A DNA stretch of 64,000 bases from contig CM039464.1 of assembly GCA_022414725.1 (NCBI GenBank), forward strand, positions 59,265,160 to 59,329,159, read 5' to 3'. This document shows positions 46,296-56,035 of this stretch, in pieces. The DNA comes from Microglena sp. YARC. Taxonomy: Eukaryota > Chlorophyta > Chlorophyceae > Chlamydomonadales > Chlamydomonadaceae. Under the pieces are notes generated by a model, which was given only the letters and a program-made list of their open reading frames with translations, was not told where the DNA came from and made no database searches. Each line of letters starts with the position of its first letter. The stretch's first letter is position 1. The position numbers and the translations under genes were made by a program.

Positions 46296-47375
46296 GGGGA
46301 TTGCTGCTTGACTCTCGACCTTTTCCACCAGCAAGAGAATCTAGATTGTTGTTTACTGCCATGAGTTTTCAACGAGACTACGATGCAGGTCTTCAGGTCG
46401 TTGTTTGCAAACGGTATCATATCCTCAACACTGGTTACATGGGGATGGCTGCTTGACTCTCGACCTTTTCCACCAGCAAGAGAATCTAGATTGTTGTTTA
46501 CTGCCATGAGTTTTCCACGAGACTACGATGCAGGTCTCCAGGTCGTTGTTTGCAAACGGTATCATATCCTCAACACTGGTTACATGGGGATGGCTGCTTG
46601 ACTCTCGACCTTTTCCACCAGCAAGAGAATCTAGATTGTTGTTTACTGCCATGAGTTTTCCACGAGACTACGATGCAGGTCTCCAGGTCGTTGTTTGCAA
46701 ACGGTATCATATCCTCAACACTGGTTACATGGGGATGGCTGCTTGACTCCCGACCTTTTCCACCAGCAAGAGAATCTAGATTGTTGTTTACTGCCATGAG
46801 TTTTCCACGAGACTACGATGCAGGTCTCCAGGTCGTTGTTGCAAACGGTATCATATCCTCAACACTGGTTACATGGGGATGGCTGCTTGACTCCCGACCT
46901 TTTCCACCAGCAAGAGAATCTAGATTGTTGTTTACTGCCATGAGTTTTCCACGAGACTGCGATGCAGGTCTCCAGGTCGTTGTTCGCAAACGGTATCATA
47001 TCCTCAACACTGGTTACATGGGGATGGCTGCTTGACTCTCGACCTTTTCCACCAGCAAGAGAATCTAGATTGTTGTTAACTGCCATGAGTTTTCCACGAG
47101 ACTACGATGCAGGTCTCCAGGTCGTTGTTTGCAAACGGTATCATATCCTCAACACAGGTTACATGGGGATGGTTGCTTGACTCTCGACCTTTTCCACCAG
47201 CAAGAGAATCTAGATTGTTGTTAACTGCCATGAGTTTTCCACGAGACTACGATGCAGGTCTCCAGGTCGTTGTTTGCAAACGGTATCATATCCTCAACAC
47301 TGGTTACATGGGGATGGCTGCTTGACTCCCGACCTTTTCCACCAGCAAGAGAATCTAGATTGTTGTTTACATCCA
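46296..47375. repeat. 145-bp tandem array, ~7.5 copies
   Basis: CGACCTTTTCCACCAGCAAG recurs at about 46316, 46460, 46605, 46750, 46894, 47039, 47184 and 47329. Copies are almost identical, so expansion is recent. It lies inside the 9.9-kb transposon near its left end. Recurring 72- to 75-codon frames on both strands are by-products. Confidence 0.97.
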
Positions 47376-48345
47376 CGAGTTTTTTAGGGTCGTTATTTAG
47401 CTGCCTAGAAGTTGCTGCTGGTAGCAGGAAAGAAAAGCAGTGGCAACTATCATGGTTGTTCTGGGAGCTGCCTGGAAGCTGCTGCTAGTAGCAAGAAAGG
47501 AAATCACTGGCCACTACCGGGTTGTTAAGGGTGCTGCGTAGAACCTGCTGATGGTAGAAGGAAGAAAAAGCAGTTGCCACTATCATGGTTGTTCTGGGAG
47601 CTGCCTGGAAGCTGCTGCTAGTAGCAAGAAAGAAAATCACTGGCCACTACCAGGTTGTTCAGGGAGCTGCCTAGAAGCTGTAGCTGGTAGCAGGAAATAA
47701 AACCTGTGGCCGCTACCAATGTTGTTCAGGGAGCTGCCTAGAAGCTGTAGCTGGTAGCAGGAAATAAAACCTGTGGCCGCTACCAGGTTTGACCAGGGAG
47801 CTGCCTAGAAGCTGCAGCTGGTAGCAGGAAATAAAAGCCGTGGCCGCTACCAGGTTTGACCAGGCAGCTGCCTAGAAGCTGCAGCTGGTAGCAGGAAATA
47901 AAAGCAGTGGACGCTACAAGGTTTGACTAGGGAGCTTCCTAGAAGCTGCAGCTGGTAGCAGGAAATAAAAGCAGTGGCCGCTACCAGGTTTAACCAGGGA
48001 GCTGCCTAGAAGCTGCAGCTGGTAGCAGGAAATAAAAGCAGTGGCCGCTACCAGGTTTGACCAGGGAGCTGCCCATAAGCTGCAGCTGGTAGCAGGAGAT
48101 AAAAGCAGTGGCTGCTACCAGTGTTGACCAGGGAGCTGCCTAGAAGCTGCAGCTGGTAGCAGGAAATAAAAGCTGTGGCCGCTACCAGTGTTGTTCAGGG
48201 AGCTGCCTGGAAGCTGCTGCAGGTAGCAGGAAATAAAAGCAGTGGCCGCTACCTGGTTTCTTCAGGCAGTTGCCTGGAAGCTGCTGCTGGTAGCAGGAAA
48301 TAAAACCAGTGGCCACTACCCAGGATGTTCAGGGGTAGCAGACTG
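47376..48345. repeat. ~57-70-bp tandem array, about 14 copies
   Basis: Units contain GGGAGCTGCCTAGAAGCTGC, TGGTAGCAGGAAATAAAA and GTGGCCGCTACCAGGTTTGA. The first copies are more diverged than the later ones. Inside the 9.9-kb transposon, next to the 145-bp array. Confidence 0.95.
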
Positions 48346-48421
48346 TATGGTAGGTGCACTTTTGATATTATACATCATGTACACCCAATCACGCAATAGC
48401 GGCAAGTCCTAAGCGCATCAA

Positions 48422-49222
48422 CTATCGCTTGTGTTCAATGGAACACTCAGACTTCTTTCTCAAAATGCCATGTCCCGAGCGTGGGGGATTGTTACCCTTG
48501 CCCCAGCAGCCCTTGCACCATGTACAATTGTGGCCCTTGACAGAGACATCTACTCCCCCATGAGAAGAGCAAGGCCCACACTTGTTCACCCTCTTTGGGG
48601 GGTTTGGACGTGCACCCCCTTTTACGGATGGCATCGCAATTCCATGAGTGGTGGCCCTGGCCTGGATGTTGCACCTGATGTCCTTGGAGGTTCAACAACA
48701 ACAACTGTAGGAATCTTCTGCTGAACACCTGGTAGACGATCGTCAGGGCGCTGGAAGTCATCATCCCCTTGCAACAGCAACAACTTGGCGCTTTTGCGCC
48801 TGCTGCATTGTCTTGATGTTCTGCTTGACAAACGACTCCAATGCCGGCACGGTCTTGAAGGACATGCTTCTGACCTCCTGCAGTTGTACCTTGGACAAGC
48901 TGCCTACCTGGGCGTTGAATGTCCCCATGAAGGCTGTGAAGTCGTACGAGTTTCCCTTTTGGAACTGACCCTGAAGCTGCCAAAACAGCTCTTGATCACT
49001 AGGCGAGAATGTGCTGTCGTAGAAGTCAGTCATGGTAGGCTGTCGGCCGCTTAACCTGATTTGCTTCAAGAAGGCAGGTGGAGAACGATGTTCACCGCTC
49101 CGCTTCGTAGAAGCATGAAAAATAGGGGCTCTTCAAAATAGCAGACTTGCTGGGGCCAGCTGACTTCTTGAGGCTGCCTCGTTGTGGACTTTCTGGCATT
49201 GTAAGCAGCCGAGCTCTGTACC
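48422..49222 (-). CDS. Transposase C-terminal exon, Cys/His-rich tail
   Basis: It follows the Ulp1 exon after a 287-nt intron that holds a TCA microsatellite. It codes TDFYDSTFSPSDQELFWQLQ and a helical segment to ESFVKQNIKTMQQAQ, then a Pro/Val-rich linker, then KCGPCSSHGGVDVSVKGHNC followed by WCKGCWGKG, a C-x2-C...H...C-x2-C-x2-C arrangement likely to bind zinc. It stops with TAG at 48422-48424. Frame corrections are needed at TTTT 48792-48795 and CCC 48655-48657. Confidence 0.65.
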
Positions 49223-49509
49223 CTGTTGATTAGGAATGAGGTCAAATCAGGGTTATATATTGGATGGACAGGGATATGCAATATATACATAGATTGGCAT
49301 TTCTGTTCAGTAATAACAATCATAATTCCATAACATGCAGAACATAATGATGATAGAAAAGCCATTAGTAAAATGCAGGTACCTCCCTCCTCCTCCTCCC
49401 TCTCGTCATCATCGTCATCACCATCATCATCATCATCATCAAAAAGAGCAAGGACAGATCATACCAATATTGTATGATGGAACTTAGAAACCAATGCGAG
49501 TCGACTTAC

Positions 49510-50778
49510 GGGAGAGTTTGCAAGTGCCTCCTGAATTGACGCACATCGCCGCCCAATCGACGAACACTCTGCATAGCCTCCGGCACCTCCACCTTGCCAG
49601 ATAACACGGCCAGAATGAGGTTGACCATCATTAGCACCCAGACTCCACATTCTGTTGTGTCGGATCCATGTTGTAGGGCAGGAGGGTCTCCAAGGGAAAG
49701 GCCCGGGTGCTCAAGGATGGCCTCCATCCCTGCATTCCATCCGACCAACCACTCGTGGATATCCAGAGATGAAAATTGGGCCTTTGTAGAGGGGTGAACA
49801 GAAGAGTTGTGGGGCGGAGACGGGTTGAGTGGGTCAATTTCTACAAACAACAAGTTTGCCGTTGGACCTCACTGTAGCGACAAAACAACCAGTGATATCC
49901 GAGCTCGGGTGGCAGCTGGGGTGTTCACCATGCCAAGCCTAACTGCTGGCCTCTTGCCCGCCATCAGGCCCCGACTCACGGTCGTGATGTGAGCGGCTAC
50001 ACCGCTGACCTCGCACATTACATAGATGAAATCTGAGATGATACCATTGGACAACCATTGACCATCCTGAAGACCCTCTGGATGCCAGGGAGTCTGGTGG
50101 GCTGATAAGTGGGCTGACAGGGATGAAGCTACCTTATCCCAGACTAACCACGAAGTCATGGGGTTGTCATGTCGCAGATCAGCCTGATTCATCAAAGGGG
50201 AGGTGGTGACAAGGGCAGCAGATTGTGAGCCGTCCTCTCTCTTGATGGCTGCAGTCGACATTCGAAGGTGACAGCAATGAAATCCCCAAGGCCTGGCCAG
50301 AAGAGCTCCTCTGTTGTAGATGCACGCAAGGGTGAGGTGCACCAACAAATGGCAAGGGCACTTGATACGCGGAGTGCTCACCCACTCCCTCACTTGCTGA
50401 CTCTTGCTCCGTGACATCTGTTGGATCAATACCCCCAGGGGTTTGTCCAGCAAACCGAAAGCTCTCGTTGGGGCTTGGTCAGAGCACCCTGTTGGAGTTT
50501 TTAAGAGGTGAGGTGAAAAAGCCTCCTCCTCTGCGTAGAAGCGTTCTTCATACGCCCGCATGCTATCTGCAGCTGGTTCGAGAACAGGTTCAGGTGGGGG
50601 GAGATGTCAATGCCGAGAGCTCTACATACCCAAACTTCTCTCTTAGAGGGCCTGTCCTTGGGCGGGGCTGCAGGAGGTGTGCAAGCTTGGCTACTGTCAG
50701 CTGTAGTTTCTCCCTCGCGCCCTTTATGGCGTACTGGATGACAGGGTTGAACTTAGCATCAGCGGGGTGGCCTTCTAC
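49510..50778 (-). CDS. Ulp1-type (C48) cysteine protease domain exon
   Basis: After a Lys/Arg-rich start and a homopolymer break at 50596-50601, a long frame leads to GQWLSNGIISDFIYVM near 50057, the usual start of an Ulp1 peptidase domain. The catalytic His is read from CACTGG at 49889-49894 (His-Trp), the Asp from FVEIDPLN near 49835, and the oxyanion Gln and nucleophile Cys from LQHGSDTTECGVWVLM (Cys at 49647-49649). Order and spacing (His to Asp about 20, Asp to Cys about 62 residues) fit the family. A frame change is needed near 49860-49890. The exon ends at a GTAAGT donor. Confidence 0.75.
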
Positions 50779-51120
50779 CTGCAAGCATCATTTGAACCCT
50801 ATTTAGTGATACTATATGAACTCAAGAGAGTACCAAACTGGACTCAATGGCTGAGACTTTGTGTCATTGGAATAAGATTGCCGATCTGGACGATATAGGA
50901 GGATCCTGTGATATATTTGGGGATTTACAAGGAATCTGGGATATAATTGATAGGAAGATTAATCAATCATCATTGATCAAGATTGCTGTGGGAAGATCGA
51001 GGAAGATACATCAAGTAGACTTATCTTGATTTGGCATTGTTGACTGCCAATATCCCCTGGGTACCAAATGTAATAAGCAGTGGTGAGAAGGATCAACAAG
51101 AAATTCAAATTGAATGTTAC

Positions 51121-53433
51121 CTTCTGGGACCTGGACTTGTTGTAGTTATAGATACTGTCAGATGTCCGGAGAGTCGCCGTGTCAACACCCAGAAGACCGG
51201 TTCCGTTCTTGGTGACTGCGTTGCGGTTCAAGCTTCTGTTCACATTCTCATTCTTGCTGCTGCCGCGCTTGCTGAAGTTGTCCTCCTCGGTGGCAGTCTT
51301 CCTGGTGATGCACATTTGCATGCCATCAGGATCTGCAAAAACAAAATCACAGTTGGTTGAAATGTGACAACTATTTAGGTACCGTGATATGATACTGCAC
51401 TCAAAGGACAACACAAAATAGGCCTTACCGCTGAATCTTCCCTTCTGCGCTAGAGCTACCTGCTGCTCAAAACACTTTCTTCATCGTTGATTGGAACAGA
51501 AATTCCCCGCTTGCTGCATCTTTGGCGCCCTTGAACATGTGAAACCACTTCACGAGCGCATACGCAATCTCTTCGGGCCTCTTGTACACCTGCAAGGAAA
51601 GAGCTCACATACTTTATATACTCACTTGTCGGGCACTTGCACTACTCAGAAGGGTCCAGGGATAGGGGAATGAGGAACCAACAGACTTATTGCATACGTC
51701 AAAGTTCTTGAAATGTCTGAACAGTAGTGTGTACAGCAGTGTAGAACAGTTTTGAAGTATAAGAATTTGACAGGACCCCGAACCCTACATTTGCCAGGCC
51801 CAAGAATAACACTGTTCACAAGGTACCACCAGCGAACAGCCCCCCAAAACACATCTTACCCTCTTGACACCCAAGTCTGACCACAGAGAAGGTCTCAACT
51901 TTGCCCCCAGTACTTCCTCATCCGTCATCTTGCGAAAACTCCTCCCGCTTCTTCAACTGGGGCAAAACTCGGATGCGATCACCATGGTCCCAGTGGAACA
52001 TGGAGAGGGACAAGGCATTGATAGCCGGCCCTACGTCACAAAAAGAGAATTGACAGCCAGGTTCAATGTTGGGCATGAGCGTGGATGGTGTTTGTGCTCC
52101 TCGAGCGCTTTCTGGTTGCATAACCACAGCAATCAAGGGGTTTGAGGAATACCCGGTGGTCATAATATAATCAGTCATCGACTGAGTGCACTATGAGGAG
52201 TCCCAAATTAAAGTTGATATCACAAAACAATACAATTCAGTTGACACGAATAGTGAGGGGGGAAAAAACTGGGACGAGAGCTGTAAGTGAAGCTGGTAAA
52301 TAGTTCACTCACAGTACAAAGGATGCCCTTGCCTCATCGCCTTCCAAGGCGAGCAACCACATGCAGGCAGTCTTCCCTAAGGCCGTCATCGCTTTGATTG
52401 AGGGGAGTGCGCTGGCCCAAGGTAGGAAATGCCTCCTTGAACGCGGCTCCCGCACATGCTGAGTTGTCGAGATATGCTAGAAGTGGTCCCTAATGCAAAA
52501 ACAGAACACTGACGTTGACAACGTCAGTTTGATATAGTGAAAATTGGGCAGATGGGCATGGAAAGTAACTAACCCAACAAGCATATTTGCAACAAAATGC
52601 TAAGTGGTTTATAACCAGTCATGGACATACACATACATAGATATATGCAAGAAGGATAATTAAGGCATCCTAGAGCAAGAAGTCACAGACTCACCGGTAC
52701 ACCGAGGAGCATATGCCTGTCATGCACCTTGCGCAGAAGAGTCTTCACCTCCCGAAGGGAGCATGTCTCAGTGCCAAAGTGTCCAATGCACAGCCCCTTC
52801 TCATTGCACACAGTAAGGAGCCAGTTGAACTTCCCTAAGGCACATAAGACACAAAACTAGTTGGGCGGGAGCGGGATATGGGACTTGGATGGAAATCAAG
52901 CTATCATCAGAAGGAAAAGAAACCAAACAAGAAACCAACAAGAGGGATGGAATGCATACTACTTTTGTGACACTATATACTCACGTCCACGGACAAACTT
53001 GCAGACATAGGCCACGTGATCAATCGAGATGATCTCCGCTGTGTACGTTGCTTGAATGTCATCCTGTTAGAAACAAGCAAGTTGTAGTTAATTGGGATGG
53101 GTAGGAAACGTATGTAGCTCTATGTCTAGCACAGGCCACATGATGTGTATGAGCGCCACAAGCAAAGCCATTGGTGCAACCAGCCTTCTAAGTGCAATTC
53201 ATTTGTAACATACCTGCAAAGCCAGACGCTCCCTGCCTTGGTACACGTACATGTCCCCAAATTGCTTTAGAGTTGGGACGCCTGAGCTTGGCTTCCTCAA
53301 AATCTGCGACTTGGGCCACATTCGGTTTGTTCTTCACCACAAAGCGATCCATGGGGCCAGATATATGTTGTCGATCCTTGAGAAAGACATTGAACTCCAG
53401 GTATGCTAGCTCCGTGCGCTGCAGGCCCTCAAC
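51121..53433 (-). CDS. Transposase DDE/RNase-H core exons
   Basis: The first acidic residue is in IISIDHVAYVCKFV (Asp near 53021). After a phase-consistent intron comes KFNWLLTVCNEKG and LREVKTLLRKVHDRHMLLG, then the second Asp in LLAYLDNSACAGAAF (near 52468) and AFPTLGQ. A block RPEEIAYALVKWFHMFKGAK follows, then KGRFS|DPDGM and RGSSKNENVNR, where Glu near 51249 is the likely third catalytic residue. The pattern D-H...N-E-x-G...Y-x-D-N...R-G-x-S-x-N-E resembles transposases known mainly from fungi and plants. Corrections of one base at GGGG 52402-52405 and AAAA 51935-51938 and 51469-51472 (plus strand) restore the frame. Confidence 0.75.
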
Positions 53434-53798
53434 CTAAGTCAATAGTATTGGGCATAGTTGTAAGTACAAGGGAATGACATGTGATCTAAATAATCATATG
53501 ATATGCACAACCACCTGACATAAAGAACCACTTGATATAGACAACCCCATGCCCAACAGCATTCACTTGAACCCACACACAAACAATGACACCTACTTCA
53601 ATACAACGGATACCAAAACATGTTTTTCTTAAATACATGATGATGATGCAGCTGGTAGCAGAAAATATAAATCATCCACTATTATGGCATGTGTCCCCTC
53701 AAGTGCTACCATATGCCCATATGGCTCACCACAGTCCATGCACCCTCCCAACTTTTCCACACAAACCCATGCACGAACAAGGAAAAAAAAGAACTTGC

Positions 53799-55477
53799 CT
53801 GAAGGGCATGGAACTTTGCTTCCAGATCATTCAGCCCTACACCACGAGGGAACAAGAAGTTTGTCTCGTCCAATGCGGAGTGAGAGAACAAGGTGGTGCA
53901 GCCATCACAAAGAAGAAGGGATACAGATGAAGCACCACTGCCTCAAAGTTCAGCTCAATGAAGCGACGCTCCAACGCATTGACCCCTACAACAAGACATA
54001 GTATGGTGGTTGGTACATGTACGTAAATCACATACAATAATGGCATGTGTCCCCTCAAGTGCTACCATATGTCCACATGTTACCCACAGTCCAGGCACCC
54101 CTCCAAGTCTCCCCCCCTCCACCCACCCACCCACCCCATAATGGCATGTGTCCCTCAAGTGCTACCATATGTCCACATGTTACCCACAGTCCAGGCACCC
54201 TTCCCAAATCTCCCCCCTCCACCCACCCACCCACCCACCCACCCACACTCATACCACCTCCACCCCACCTACCCACCCACCCACACTCATACAAACCCCC
54301 CCCACCACACACACATGCCCACCCACAAACACCACCTACCCATCATCATCATCATCAACCCCTAAAAAAAAACCCAATATCCAACCTGATCCTTTGCGCC
54401 TGTCGTTGGGGTTTCCAGGGCATGCCTTGTTATTTCAGCAGAAACTGGAGTACAGCGCCTTGAAAGTGGTCCCATCAGTGTTGAAGCCAGGCCCGAAACC
54501 GTTGTTGAACCCCTTACCCTCTAGCACACTGCGGAACCCCGATGTTGGGTCATGGCAATTAGGGCACCAAAGCTCCTTCCCTCCATTTCCGTCGCTGTGG
54601 CGAATGAGGGAATAGTGGTCCACCTAGGCAGTATTTATATGTGAATCAGAGAAGGTACTCTGTAGACAAACAAAAACAAGCATTTTCTGCATCTCATGCA
54701 TGCATGCCCCCTCACCCTTTCTCATCCAGCCATGCCCATGCACATGCAGTCATGCCCCCCGCCCTTGCTCATGCTCATGCAGTCATGCAGACATGCCCAA
54801 GCCATGCCCATGCACTCATGCCCCTGCCCATGCTAATGCAGACATGCCCATGCCCATGCAGAAATGCCCATGCCCATGCAGTCATGCCCCTGCCCCTGCT
54901 AATGCAGACATGCCCATGCTCATGCCCTTGCCCATGCTCATGCAGACATGCCCATTGCCCATGCAGTCATGCCCATGCCCCTGCCCTTGCTCATGCAGTC
55001 AAGCTCATACCCATACCCATGCCCATGCACATGCAGTCAGGCCCCTGCCATGCAGTCATGCAGACCTACCCCTGCCCATGCAGTCATGACCCTGCCCCTG
55101 CTAATGCAGACATGCCCATGCCCATGCCCTTGCCTATGCTCAACCAGTCATGCCCATGCTTATGAGGCCATGCCCCCGCCCATGCTCATGCAGTCAGTCT
55201 CCTGGACGATCTATCCAGACGCACCTGAGGCGATACTCGGTAGATAGTCACTAACGAATCTTGGATCACGCTCGGGTCGAGCGGCTTGCCAGTACGGAGA
55301 GTATATCTCATTTGGCGAGCGAGTTCTTCTTGGGGGGGCGCGAGTCGGGTGCAGGATAATGCTGCCATGCTTGGACTCATCGTACGCGGGTTCTAAGCGA
55401 CCTTTGCGAAGCACTGGGTACCCGCTTGTTTGCTTCCATTGATCGCATATTGTCTTGAAGCGTCCATCGACCGCCAT
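53799..55477 (-). CDS. Transposase N-terminal exons
   Basis: The first exon starts at ATG 55475-55477 and codes a basic, Pro-rich stretch (HPTRAPPRRTRSPNEIYSPY) up to a CAG|GTGCGT donor. The second (54386-54623) contains ELWCPNCHD and later FKALYSSFC, followed by an in-frame TGA. The third (53799-53985) starts VNALERRFIEL, then needs a -1-type correction to continue as LCDGCTTLFSHSALDETNF. The CPNC and CDGC pairs look like zinc ligands, plausible for DNA binding. Intron 1 is filled with a CATGCC minisatellite. Confidence 0.6.
54690..55200. repeat. CATGCC hexanucleotide minisatellite
   Basis: CCCATGC, CAGTCATGC and CAGACATGCC words repeat throughout. It occupies most of the first intron of the transposase gene. 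The Cys/His/Pro-rich plus frame across it is a composition effect. Confidence 0.93.
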
Positions 55478-55899
55478 GTATCCCTATCTATGAGACGCGG
55501 CGTGCGACGCCACGTGGTGACTGTAAGTAGAACAGGTATGAAGGCTGGGAATTAATTGGACAGCATCTTCTGAGTAGGGCTTGACGATTACATGCGCCAT
55601 GCGGCAATTGCCATGCGTTTCATCACAGCGAGAGGCGGACTAGCAGTGAAAGGCCAATAAGGTGTTTCCGATGAGATGCCTTAGCAGTTCGAAGTTGAAA
55701 TTGAATTCATTTGAAGCAAGTTCGAGGAAACGTGTTGGACTGTGGAAAAGATGGGCCCGTTTGAAGGTTCGCAGTGGAAAAGTTTGAGGGCTTATGGAAA
55801 AGTTGCCCAGGCGACTTTTGCCTGGCAGTACAAAACTTTTCTATAAACCCCGAAACTTTTCCATACCTGGAAAAGTGCCCCGGGGTGATGCCAGAACCC

Positions 55900-56035
55900 C
55901 CATCCCCGAGATCGAATCCCAGGTCCGAGATCGAGCCCGAGACCGAGGTGCGAGACCGAGGTCACAGACCCACAGACCCGCGCAGACCTCACAGGGGACC
56001 CAAGGGGGGCAGGGGGCGGCATTCTGGTTAACGCC
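55900..56035 (+). repeat. Right half of the split S' satellite unit
   Basis: From ATCGAATCCCAGGTCCGAGA through CGCGCAGACCTCACAGGGGA to GGCGGCATTCTGG it matches the ends of other S' units (for example 41060-41175). Together with 45547-46021 it makes one complete S' unit of about 0.6 kb. Confidence 0.9.

Larger units (their letters stand above)
48422..55477 (-). pseudogene. DDE transposase-Ulp1 protease gene, frame-disrupted
   Basis: A multi-exon minus-strand gene. Exons read as 55225-55477, 54386-54623, 53799-53985, 53214 (or 53251)-53433, 52985-53063, 52695-52834, 52313-52489, 51860-52181, 51429-51589, 51121-51332, 49510-50778 and 48422-49222. Splice sites are GT-AG, except a GC donor (GCAAGT) at 53798. 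Domains in order: Cys-containing N-terminus, RNase-H-like DDE core, Ulp1-type peptidase, Cys/His-rich tail. The product would cut and join the transposon in the nucleus; the role of the Ulp1 part is unknown. Frames break at several homopolymers and a TGA interrupts the second exon, so this copy is either decayed or carries base-calling errors. The joins between exons 1 and 2, and between the seventh and eighth exons, do not match in phase. Confidence 0.75.
46022..55899 (-). mobile_element. 9.9-kb DNA transposon with DDE-Ulp1 gene
   Basis: The flanking satellite unit is interrupted here and resumes in register at 55909 (ATCGAATCCCAGG), which fixes the borders. The left flank CCAGGTCCG (46013-46021) and right flank CCATCCCCG (55900-55908) are an imperfect 9-bp duplication (6/9). 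The left end GGTTTGG...ACCGGGGCA and the inverted right end GGTTCTGG...CCCCGGGGCA are related, giving short imperfect terminal repeats; GGAAAA words are repeated subterminally on the right. Inside are a minus-strand transposase gene and two tandem arrays (145 bp, about 69 bp) between its 3' end and the left terminus. The 9-bp duplication would suit a Mutator-like or related superfamily; that is inference. Confidence 0.75.

Noticed and set aside
48422..49054. Plus-strand frames opposite the transposase exons
   Set aside because: Minus strand has splice sites, domain motifs and phase agreement; the plus frames are shadows.
51121..53433. KDZ (Kyakuja-Dileera-Zisupton) transposase assignment
   Set aside because: The Ulp1 domain suggested it, but the DDE motif context (D-H, Y-x-D-N, RGSSKNE) resembles a different type; left unassigned.
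53700..54365. Plus-strand Pro/His-rich genes
   Set aside because: They come from CCCACCCACC and duplicated CCCTCAAGTGCTACCATATG repeats within an intron of the minus-strand transposase gene.
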